From Hypsibius dujardini (lineage: Eukaryota; Tardigrada; Eutardigrada; Parachela; Hypsibiidae), in NCBI GenBank assembly GCA_001579985.1, contig LRSR01001453.1, positions 1 to 25,581 of the forward strand: a stretch of 25,581 nt of DNA, in the 5' to 3' direction. The stretch's first letter is position 1; every line of letters begins with the position of its first letter. The position numbers and the translations under genes are program-made. Under the pieces are notes generated by a model that was not told the origin of the DNA, ran no database searches, and worked only from the letters and a program-made list of their open reading frames with translations. Positions 1 to 9,351 of this stretch are shown piece after piece.

Positions 1-313
1 CTAAAACAGCAGCAGCATCTTCACCGGTGAGCGCATTTCTGATGCCTCGCGTGGTAATGTCGGCAGGAGGAAAACCTCTGAAGGTCTCGATAAGAGAATC
101 AAGTCAACGCTGCCCAGCCGTCCGCGCGAGCTCGAAGTTCGGCACAGATTTCGTAAAATGGTGAAAGATCCGTTGATCCTTAAATGAGAGGCCAAGCGTT
201 GGCTTGTGCAATACATAAGTATAGGTACCAGTACCAGACATATTCAGAAAACGTAAGAACGGCGACTCCGGCGGGTCCGTGGAGCTGTAGGGAATAAAAG
301 AAACTGACGTCAT
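1..313 (-). CDS. 5' part of an unrecognised gene, cut by the window edge
   Basis: A minus-strand reading frame starts with ATG at 311-313 and would run off the left edge. It contains an in-frame TGA at 104-106, but the same frame is open again beyond it, and that part looks protein-like (it includes PPADITTRGIRNALTGEDAA). A GT...AG intron of exactly 60 nt at 86-145 (donor GTGCCG, acceptor ATCGAG) would remove the TGA and keep the frame, giving exons 146-313 and 1-85. The 60-nt size matches a well-supported intron in the neighbouring helicase gene. I do not recognise the family. The ATG may be the true start, or this may be an internal exon, because an AG precedes it. A disabled copy or stop readthrough is also possible. 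What is seen is the frame and the stop; the intron is inference. Confidence 0.4.
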
Positions 314-2535
314 CTTAATAAGTCATCCCGGAAAGGTGAGGCTGGATGTTTGTCCGCTGAAGTACCATCGATCAGCTTTTCCTCCGCATATGAAAAACAA
401 ATAAATGACAAGTACGAGGGGATGATGTTATCAAACAAACTAACAAATGGGAAAGCCGTTCCGTTTCGTTTTGAGATTGAATTTCATGCCGGGATCGGTT
501 CCTCGGGTACTGGACTTCCGGTACGACACGCACCACTGTCTCGGGTCTCCACGTCTCGACAGGATCAGTTGACTCTGCCGTAGACAATCATCGTAGGGGG
601 TGTGCGAGAGCGAGCTGTACGGCAATTTATGACGCATACACCGTGTACGTGTTCCTTGACATTAGGGAAGCGCAGGGTCCCGAGTGTCCCTCGAGTACGC
701 CTTTCGAATAGAAGGATTAGTGGATTAGTGCATCCCGAATTAGTGAGGACAAGGGATACGCAATGAAGGTAGACCCAGTTAGTATCACCACGCCCCTTAC
801 GACACATATCGCAAGTTCATCAGCATATCATTGAAAGCCGATTTGTGTTGAAATAAACGTTGTGCTGATCAAAATCGACATAACGTTTGCGATAATACAG
901 TTTTAGTTACAACGTCATCATTAGCTAATATCCGCATGTTAGACTCAAATACAGTGAATATTTCAGTTGACAAAATCCGCATTCACCAAATTCAATCTCA
1001 ACACATCCAGATTTGACGTCCAAATCATGTTTGATGCCAAAACGTAATGACGAGTACGAGTACAACACTTGTCTTTCGGGAGCTGAAGAGTGATATTAGA
1101 CCCATGTTCAGGGTGCAAGTTCGGCTCATTTGCTAACAGTATCTATTTAATCGATAAATACAGCATTGAGCTTGCCCAAGTGGAAATTGTTTGCTTATAT
1201 ATCCACACACATCACACTTTACACATTACAGAATATGTATTGTCAAAGGTCTTTGTGGAGGAAGGCACTCTGTTGAGCATTAAGCCCTCACTTCAGCCGC
1301 ATGCTGTTGTGACGATTCAATGGCACGTTTTCAAGTGTCTGAATTACGTCTCAGGCGGTGTTTGCAGCACCTGGAGCTGACTGAAATTTTCCAAATGAAT
1401 GATGATATGACCTTTTAGTGCTGCTAGACACTACCGCTACTCGCACAGTCTGTAGAGTATTAATATTGTTAAGTATACATACTGTACCGTACTATTATGG
1501 ACGTACCGACTGATCCATCTATTCATTAATTTATTAGCCTAATCATTTTTCGCATTATCATCAATTTTGTTTACACCGGGCCTGAACACTCTTGAATTGT
1601 GAGCTTTGGACCTGCTCTTGAGCTTTCGTTCGCACGCCTGCGAGACCGAGTAGGGCGGGCGTGATAGTGGATCAATGGGAGGGCACCAATAGTATGATGA
1701 ACTTTCACGAGCTCAAAAGATGATCAGAAAAATGTCTTTATAACAATGGTTTGAAAAAAATTCTGCGAATTCAGTTATGTAAACACAAAATGGCCAGCCC
1801 TGAAAGAACTACAACTCTACATAAGACGAAAACGAAATGATCCATATCCAAGGCCGAGACCGATTGTATAAGTAAGTACACGTACCCGCACCACAGTGTA
1901 CAATAAAATTCAATGTAATAACGATGAAATGCACAAAATCATACTTGGGATTACATGTCGATTGATATACTTTACTGTCGCGACCAATTGGTGCTACTTT
2001 TTAGACTCACCCGTATCTTATGACCGCAAATACTGTCCTTCACTATAGTCATAATACACAGTTGATCTAAAAAGCAGCACCAATTGGTCGCGATAGTGCA
2101 GTACATATTTGTACCGGTATACGGGAAATGTCGCGCCTGTTGCCACGATTGCTTGCGGAAAGCTTTACGTGAGGTACTCGACAATCCAATTTTGGCGCCC
2201 TACTGCCTCAAACAAACCGTGTTTATGCAAGCAAGTCTGTAAAACAAGACTATTTCGGTCATAGTACGCCAAAAAATGTAAAAACAGTCCTGTAAAAGGA
2301 TATAGAAAGAGAAGGTACACTTGTCGTGCAAAAATGTCAAGGCAAAAGCACTAATAAAAATCTGTATAGAAACTGCAGAAACTGGAAACGAGACCATGCA
2401 TAAAAACAGAATAAATCAGCAAATAAATAAACTAAGCTAAATCATATAATAAAATAGTTTGAATTAAATCATCAATCGGTATTTTGCACAAAATCAAGAT
2501 ATAATATTAGCGGTTCAAACTATCAGTAACCCACC
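314..2535. other. Intergenic, no convincing gene
   Basis: This 2.2-kb AT-rich stretch separates the 3' end of the helicase gene from the gene at the left edge. The longest frames (for example 1090-1380 on plus) show no recognisable motif and no splice-consistent partners. It holds one foldback element at 1967-2104, listed separately. Three plus-strand AATAAA motifs near 2411-2425 belong to no plus-strand gene I can find. No canonical AATAAA is visible on the minus strand just below the helicase stop codon. Confidence 0.6.
1967..2104. repeat. 138-bp foldback (MITE-like) element
   Basis: The two halves are inverted copies. CGCGACCAATTGGTGCTACT near 1979-1998 pairs with its imperfect reverse complement near 2073-2092, and pairing continues outward to both ends and inward to about 2025/2050. 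The outermost 16 nt of the right arm, read inward, are GTACTGCACTATCGCG. The left arm has a diverged version, ATACTTTACTGTCGCG. It has no coding capacity and behaves like a non-autonomous inverted-repeat element. The same terminal pattern occurs in the element at 8277-8428. No clear target-site duplication could be fixed by eye. Confidence 0.85.
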
Positions 2536-2792
2536 CTACAGGATCACTTCAGCAAATTCACATTCCCGTTCCTCCGGCACTAGTTGCTCATTCTGGTCAG
2601 TGTTCGCAGCGACATCAGTAACAGATAGCAACGGGGGAGGCGGATAATCATGCTTGTTGTACAGATCAGTCTGGTAAAGATCCTCGACACAGCAATATCG
2701 CAAGATACCGTTCCAGTGCTTATCCTGAAGAAAAAAGTAATGATGGCAGAGTTCTCTTTTATCATTCTATTGTCGGTCTGTCTGCCCGTTTA

Positions 2793-2837
<45 letters not shown>

Positions 2838-5800
2838 CGTCCGTTCGTCCGTCTGCTTGTCTAGCTTTCTGTCTGTCTCTGTTGATGTGTGCGTCTGTCT
2901 GTCTGTCTGTCCGTTCGTCCGTCTGCTTGTCTAGCTTTCTGTCTGTTTTTCTGTTGATGTGTGCGTGTCTGTCGGCTTGCCTTGCCTGTGCGCCAACCTC
3001 ATTTTCTCACCATAGCAAGGACAGCTGGGTCACCAATCAGCATAAAAATAAACCGGGCACGAGTGAGCGCTACATTCGTCCGCTTCGGGCAAGCTACAAA
3101 GCCGAGTAGGTCCTTCACCGAGGTCTGGGCGTGGAAGAATTCTCGAGCGCGAACTGTGCTGAAAATGACCGCATCCTTCTCCTGACCCTGAAACTCCTCC
3201 ACCGTCCCAATTTTCGGCACCGTGAGTTGACAACCGAGAAGAGCCTTCCGAATATGCTCCGCCTGCAAGCGGTAGGGGGTAATGATGCCGATATTATCCG
3301 CCGTTATCCCAACCGTCAGCAAGTTCTGCATCAGCTGACAGACAACGTTGACCTGGCCCGGGTTGGCGATGGATGGACTGCGACTCTCCCGGGTTTCCAG
3401 CGCTTTCACCGGCCAAAACGACAGGGCCGGGAGACCGAGCCGTGGAGCATACACATTCCTGTGAAAGACGTAATTAAGCACACGTTTTACACAGTAAACA
3501 AATAAGATGTAACCATACTGGTCGTCTCCGATATTAGACTTGAGCTCGCCGTTGTAGAAAAATTTGGACGGAACCTTTAGGAGTGAGTCGACGGTTCGGT
3601 AATTATTATCCAGCTTGCTGACGAGATAAGGGCAGTAGGGATGTGTGTTGCCGTGTTCGTCCGTCCATTCACCGTAAGCAGGAAGCTCGAGAAGGCGACT
3701 CAACAACGATTTCTATAATATAACAAGAGAATGCGAAGCAACACAAGACATGAAAAGCAAAGGACGAGTAGAATCGTTACCTCCAAGCCAAACTCCTTAG
3801 AGTACGCCGAAAATACAACCGGACCCTAGAAACCCAGGTACAACACTCGCTCATGAACGCTGACTAAGTTTTAGCCAGGCTTAGAGACGGGGTTATGACG
3901 GTTCTTAATGGTGGACCAGTGATGCTAGAACTGTTTCTTGGTCGGTTAAAAAAAAATTAGACAAGTATTTCAAGTGACGCCCTTTCCACTTACAAGCTGC
4001 TGCGGATCGCCCGCCAGAACCACTTGCACATCCGGTCGGCCCGCAACGGCAGCCAAGGGGATCAAAATTTCCGGCTCAGTAGCGAATCCGGCCTCATCAA
4101 CGATAACATGGGTGAAATTCTGCGTCTGATCCACCAGAAACGAGGCACACAGGCAGGTCGTCAGGACAATACGCTGCTGCTCCGGCAACTGATTAACACA
4201 TCCCGTCTGCACGGAATCAGCGAGCTGGACTGGGACCTTGTCATGGGTACGTTGGACTGAAAGAATGCGTCGAAGGGAATCAGTCGGAACTCGGCCGCTG
4301 TCGATGAGCTTCTGGCCAATGAAATCAATGGCACTGTTGCTTGGACCGCTGACGAGGATACGACTCTTCGGATTACGTGTGAAGACCTGGAGGATGATCT
4401 CAACCACGGTCACTGTCTTTCCGGTTCCTAGAGAAGCCCCCACATCTATCAGTCAATCAGAATGAGCAATCGTGAAAGGGTTAGCTTACCGGGAGGCCCG
4501 AAAATAACGTGAGCCATGGGTTGACATCGACCAACTACGACCATCTTTACCGCTTGCTGCTGACTTTCATTCAGGTTCTTATTGACAAACTCTAACTGTT
4601 CAGTTCCTGGAGGGAAAAATTAAAGGTCCTCTCTACTAGTACGAAACCAGAACAAAGAAATTCAGATCCACGCTACATCATCTCTAGTACCTGCTAAGGC
4701 TTGAGAGATTCGCTTAATGCACCGGTCACGGTTCTTCAAGTCCGGGAAGAATAGCCGAGAACTGAGATTTCGCTTAGCCATATTCATCACGTTCTATCGA
4801 AAACATGCGCTTACTTCCATTGTCACTAGCGACACCGGCTGATAAGGTGCCTTACGTGGATGCGGCGGTAGCAGTTCCGGTTGGGGAAAAAGGCAAAGTC
4901 CAGCATAAGGGCCGGCTTGAAGTAGTGCTCCGTGAACTTGCTGTCGAAGGTCATGTCAACGTAATCCAATCCCACCTGAAAAATAACTCATCTTATGCGG
5001 TCACTTGGTTAGACGTTAGGCCCAATATGTGGTAGATCAATACCTTCACGATTCGGCCCTGGTACCGGGAACCGTCCCTATCCGCCACGCTACGCACGGC
5101 GGCTGTGTCGCCCCGGACCAGAGACGGTCGCTGCTCCTGCAGGTTCTCCAACTTCAGTCGATACGTATCCTTTCCCTTGTCTATCAAACTCATACCATCC
5201 TGAACACAATGTGTCCCATTAACAAAGCCACATAATGTCGCATGTCCCAATATCGGAAAAAGGGGAAGACGTACGGAAACTAAATCGTAACTGCGAACCG
5301 ACACCAGCTCCGAATGCTCCTCCATGTACATCAGAGTATGGAACTTTTCGGCGTAGTTCTCCAAATTGATCGACTGCAGCAAGATCGGATACTTTTCCGT
5401 CAAAACTTCGCGCGTCAGAGTAGAATCGTTAAGGACGTCCATCATGAGATCGGGAATGCGATACTGCTCGCGGAACTGCGACGTCCACCCGCTCAACTTA
5501 TCCTCCTCCGGACTATTACGGATGAATGCAACATCAGCTATACTAAGTCGACAACCAAGAACAGAGGCGGCTTCGAGAAGCTTTCAGCAAAAGTTGCATT
5601 ACACTGTACCTGCATAATTTCGGAGCCCGAACAAGTCCCATGACACGCTGCGAATTGACAATTTCCTTTAGCCGCTCCGTCGCATCTCCTTTACAAAGAC
5701 TACGTCCGAGGTTTCGACAGTCCGGTCGCGGCAGGGCAACTTCCTCCCTCACAGTGAGGTCTTCCTTGCCACTGATATCCAAAATGTTGGCATTCACAAC

Positions 5801-7706
5801 GCAGGTACGCGTCAACCAGCCGTGAAAGTGGAAGTGAACAGCAAATCGCAACACGCCGGAACACATTCCCACAACCCTAAAATACGATCAGCAGACAGTC
5901 CGAGAATGAAACGGATGTTGCTCCTCATCGCGTGTCATCGCCTCGTCTGTCTCATTAGATTTGTCATGGCCTCTGCCGTGTCTAACGCATTCCAGTTTCC
6001 TACCTGACCGTGACATGGGCCTCCTCGAAGCTGGACAAGCTGAGCGGTTTGATTTCCTTATGCGGGAAATAGTCGACTGACCGATGAAAGATCGTCTGTC
6101 TGGGTCTGGTCCGTCTGGTGGGGCTCGGAAAGGCTGACCGGGCCGATTAGCTGCAACGGCAGTCCAGTAATTGAGACTCGTAAGAGCGTCCGCCGACGCT
6201 CTGGATCCACGTTGCTGAAGACGAGGACAGGGTGACAAAATAACATTACGAAAATCAAATCTACAAAAAGTAAATATAATGCCCATCTGCTGAACGGTTA
6301 GTTACCAAATTGTGATTACGCCTGAACCGATCGAGCCGAATGGGATCTTGCCAAGTTCAACCAGTGGCACCACCGTGATCTTCGTCTCGTCCGGCGTAAT
6401 TCTGCAAACAAAAAAGGAGTCGTACAACTACACAGCTTTTGCAATAGTGAAAATGGAAAGAGACAGGATATCAACTCACACAAAACGTGCAAAAATGTCA
6501 GTTTGAAAAGTTTGATCGGGTGGCGCCACCAGTCCAGTCGAAATTCGACTGTTGTCCAGACCAAACCTACATACCGATTAACGGGTGAGCCACCCTGATA
6601 CTCCATGGAATGAGCTCGCCAAATGTGATGCCTAGGCTGCTTGCTCTCCACCATGCTCAGCTTGTACAGAGCCCCCACTTCGCACGGCGCGTCCACAGGC
6701 ATCGCGGACAGGTCGCAGCAGGCCCCCTTCTCGAAGTAGACAAACTGGTTGCCGTTCAGTGTCTCGCCTCGCCCAGTGACGCGCACCAACTCGTCGTCGC
6801 GGCGTCGAATGTAGTCCACAGAATCGGGAATAAGGAGGTCAGACAAGTTGTGCCGTCGTCCGTCGTCTTGATACCGCACAATCAACTTGTCACCCTGATG
6901 CGGAACGGGCAGCAATTCAGCTGGTAGGAAGATTTTGACAGTTCGCGTTCCCTCATTTCCCATGACAGAGTTGACAGTGACGCCGGAAACAATCTCTGTT
7001 TCGAGGGACACTGTGGTCACGTAAATGACCGCCGGTCTGGAAGGCACGTTCGGCTTATCTACAAGCAAACCAATGGTTGATCGCTTGATTGGCTGCTCCG
7101 TCCGCTTGATAAACTCGTTCCCGCAGTCGTTGGCTTCCTCACAGTCCCAGAATTCCGACTCGGCACCCGGAGAAAACGCCTAAAATTATTAAAGCAAAAG
7201 CCAAAGGATTATGAGATTTGTGAGACAAAATTTGACGCGGCCAATCGATCAATCAATGCAGAAAATTCAACTGCGAAAATCAACAACAATTTGACCGCAA
7301 TCGATTTTCAACTTCCATGCCACTGCCAGCTTTCCGCTACACTCGAAACTCAAAAAAAATTAACCACCATAACATTCAACCGAACAGACTTTCAAGCTTC
7401 AATCAAAAGAATTTGTTAAGATGCTAAGAAAATGTTAAGGCCATCCTTTGCAACTTCCCCTTTTTCATTCGTGCTGTATTCTACATCCAGTTTCACGCAA
7501 GCAACCTATGCATAATCACTCACTCACAAATGCACAATCACTCACTCACTCGCAAATGCACAATCACTCACATTTTGATTCGCAATTTCGTCGCTCGAAC
7601 TGGAGTGGCGGTCGAGGTCTTCGCAGGATCCCTGGAGAGGTCGTCGGTCTTGCTGGTGCTGGTGCTGACGGCCCAGTCCGACGGCGTTCAGCAGTCTTTG
7701 AAACAT
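2536..7706 (-). CDS. MOV10-like: MOV10/Armitage-like superfamily 1 RNA helicase
   Basis: Predicted 1104 aa from 16 exons: 7572-7706, 6575-7179, 6306-6401, 6139-6214, 6004-6095, 5610-5876, 5275-5512, 5044-5199, 4856-4975, 4691-4793, 4490-4606, 3994-4427, 3781-3825, 3519-3712, 3011-3458, 2536-2724. All junctions are GT...AG and the phases close. UPF1-type helicase motifs are visible: Walker A GPPGTGKT split across exons 11/12 (about residues 665-672), motif Ia SGPSNSA (about 696), DEAG box (about 779, the MOV10-type variant), VLAGDPQQLGP (about 803), TVEEFQGQE (about 978) and NVALTRAR (about 1021). An MDFxFN-like beta-barrel stretch precedes the core. Family members are cytoplasmic ATP-dependent 5'-3' RNA helicases that act with Argonaute/piRNA silencing and restrict retroelements and RNA viruses. 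The start is the first ATG of exon 1 and has a purine-rich context. The last exon (63 codons, ending ECEFAEVIL) follows the microsatellite intron. Whether it is MOV10 or MOV10L1/Armitage in function is not resolvable here. The split of exons 6139-6214 and 6004-6095 by a 43-nt intron is the least certain junction. Confidence 0.93.
2725..3010 (-). repeat. Helicase last intron carrying a TCTG microsatellite and a tandem duplication
   Basis: The 286-nt last intron of the helicase gene (donor GTGAGA after an ATG codon, acceptor TTCTTCAG) is filled on the plus strand by an imperfect (CTGT)n tract from about 2773 to 2955. Within it a roughly 53-nt block beginning CCGTTCGTCCGTCTGCTTGT occurs twice, at about 2841-2894 and 2911-2966, with few differences. 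The frames running through this tract are low-complexity products of the repeat and not genes. The tract is likely length-polymorphic. Confidence 0.85.
5200..5274 (-). other. 75-nt helicase intron with no in-frame stop
   Basis: GTACGT donor and TTCAG acceptor lie in an otherwise continuous frame. Removal joins DLVS to DGMSLIDKGKDTY. The intron is a multiple of three and open, so retention would add 25 residues. I chose the spliced form because the inserted residues break a conserved-looking region and because donor and acceptor are both strong. The 60-nt intron at 3459-3518 in the same gene has the same property. Confidence 0.6.
7508..7571. repeat. Short tandem repeats at the helicase exon 1 splice donor
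   Basis: On the plus strand the motif AATGCACAATCACTCACTCA and variants repeat about three times. Read on the gene strand this gives several copies of GTGAGTGA, the first of which is the exon 1 donor (intron starts at 7571, after codon AAT). The gene therefore has several near-identical candidate donors in a row within the 392-nt first intron (7180-7571). The rest of that intron is AT-rich with nothing recognisable. Confidence 0.7.
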
Positions 7707-7729
7707 TTTTCGCTGCTGCTTGCGGTTAC

Positions 7730-7795
7730 CTATGGGACGTCGTTGAAGATGGAAAAATTTATGTCAGAGAGAGTACGAGAAGAGAACGAGAGCAT
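7730..7795 (-). promoter_or_regulatory. Candidate upstream open reading frame in the helicase leader
   Basis: An ATG at 7793-7795 opens a 21-codon frame that ends with TAG at 7730-7732, 23 nt before the helicase ATG at 7704-7706. If transcription starts further upstream and this stretch is not spliced out, ribosomes would meet this short frame first, which could dampen helicase translation. The transcription start is unknown, so this is inference from position only. Confidence 0.3.
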
Positions 7796-8105
7796 TGTGT
7801 GCGCAAAAGACGATGACCCTGATGGAATTGAACGGTCGGTCCGAAGTTAACGATTCGGCTCGGTTTCGTGGTCTCGAGTTCGAACCGACTGACCGTTCAA
7901 GGTCACGGCGATTAAACAGCCTCAGGCCAGGACTCAAGACTCAAGAGTCAGGATTATCAGTATAATTTTCACTGCCAATAATTTAGCGAAATACACTGAA
8001 TTCATACCCTAAAAAAGAAACAAATTCCGGAAATTGTCAACCGAAAATGTAACAAAGATCACGTTGTTAATTTCGAAAATAAAACTACCAAAGCTTCAGT
8101 GATGA

Positions 8106-8280
8106 GTACCAGGCAAACGCTATGGGTTGAATCACTACATGGGTTGAATCGGTGGGGTGCCGGAGGACGCCACAAATGTAAATTGTAAACAACACTCATT
8201 CAATTTATATTTGTGGCGCCCTCTGCCACCCCACCGATTCAACCCATGTAGCGATTCAACCCGTAGCGTTTGCCTGGTAC
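8106..8280. repeat. 175-bp near-perfect foldback element (80-nt arms, 15-nt loop)
   Basis: Left arm 8106-8185, from GTACCAGGCAAACGC to AATTG, is the inverted copy of right arm 8201-8280, from CAATT to GCGTTTGCCTGGTAC. There are only scattered mismatches and the loop is about 15 nt. Each arm carries two copies of GGGTTGAATC. There is no open frame of interest. This is typical of a non-autonomous inverted-repeat element. Its right end GTAC is also the left end of the next element. Confidence 0.9.
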
Positions 8281-8428
8281 TGTATTTTCGCGTTAGACAG
8301 GGACAGTCATATTGCAGTGGAACGTGTGCGCGGCTTGTGTGCACCGTACACACAGCACAAAAGCCGCGTGGCCGATTAAACGTTCCACAGCTCGTACGCT
8401 GTCCCTGTCTAACGCGAACATACAGTAC
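8277..8428. repeat. 152-bp foldback element abutting the previous one
   Basis: The left end GTACTGTATTTTCGCGTTAG (8277-8296), continuing into ACAGGGACAG, is mirrored at the right end (about 8399-8428), where the inward reading is GTACTGTATGTTCGCG. Inner segments GGAACGT, GCGGCTT and GTGTG pair with ACGTTCC, AAGCCGC and CACAC, so almost the whole element folds back. It shares the outer four bases GTAC with the 8106-8280 element, and its 16-nt terminal pattern with the element at 1967-2104. Confidence 0.87.
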
Positions 8429-9351
8429 GCGCTCCATCGATGTCCTTGACCACCGCCTCAAGACGCACCGGAATTTCTATCGTACAGCGCTTTGCAGAGC
8501 TTCGATGTCACGATTTCATTCCAAATTACTCGCACCTGATCCGTTGACGTTTTCTATCTTCCTGTGCTTGGGCAGGTTCTTAATCAGCTCCAAACTGTTT
8601 CAATGCTCGAGACCGCGTGAGTAGGAAAATCCTTTCTCGCATCATGCTCAAGTGAAATTCTCTTCTTCCTACAAGCTGTATCTCTTCCAACTGGCGCGGA
8701 CGTTTTTGGGCTTTCCTGCTATTGGTTGCTATTCAGGCCAGGTACTGTATCTAATGGAAATCCCCAATCAAGGAGCGAAAATAAATTTTAAGCTCAATCG
8801 AGCAATAGGCGAAGGGCAAAATTGGCTGAAACTCGGACAGCCCTGTTTTGCTGTGCACCGGTAAAAAATGGCTTCAACTTGGCTAGTTGAAGGTTTCTAC
8901 CACGTGTGTACAGGCACCTGGAGCCGCTGCCGGTGCAAAAACCCAACGCAGCTACCGAAGTACCGATGTTAAAAAAATTCTACTTACTTGACGTTACACT
9001 AATGCAAACACTACAATGTAACCACATAATGCACAACATGCAATGCACGTTAACTGTTTTTTTCTTCTCATGAAACCAAAAAGCACTTGAACTGACCACT
9101 CCAAAGCTTGCCCATATTATAAACCAAACACTACAGTAAACCTGAACTAAATACTAGTAGGCGGGAGATTATTCAAGGCAATCGGAGAAAAGGAAGCGGC
9201 GATCAAAAGCGATCCAAGCCCGGACGGTTATTGACATTATCATAACGAAAAATAGTCCAGCCGGTTAAGAGAACATCCAGACTGTACGTGGGTATGGATA
9301 CGAGCACCTGTGGTCGCTTCATAAAGAGCAGACGACACTCATCAAAACACA

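Larger units (their letters stand above)
7707..9351. other. Intergenic between helicase 5' end and NCAPG2 3' end
   Basis: It contains the helicase leader and presumed promoter (about 7707-8000), the two abutting foldback elements at 8106-8428, and the NCAPG2 3' flank. Frames across 8135-8624 are by-products of the inverted repeats. A short minus-strand frame near 8520-8600 (contains NLPKHRKIENVNGSG) has no splice support. No TATA box or polyadenylation signal is convincing. Confidence 0.6.

Noticed and set aside
1090-1380. 96-codon plus-strand frame
   Set aside because: It has no recognisable motif, no splice partners and AT-rich composition like the surrounding intergenic DNA.
2650-3109. 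Plus-strand frames rich in Cys-Leu-Ser-Val repeats
   Set aside because: They are translations of the TCTG microsatellite inside the helicase last intron.
3131-3505. 124-codon plus-strand frame
   Set aside because: It is antisense to helicase exon 15, which carries clear helicase motifs on the minus strand.
5888-6286. 132-codon minus-strand frame across two helicase exons
   Set aside because: It runs through introns in a different frame. The frames of the flanking exons and the 43-nt intron give helicase-like sequence instead.
8135-8624. Overlapping frames on both strands (108 and 155 codons)
   Set aside because: They arise from the foldback elements, whose inverted copies yield mirrored frames on both strands.
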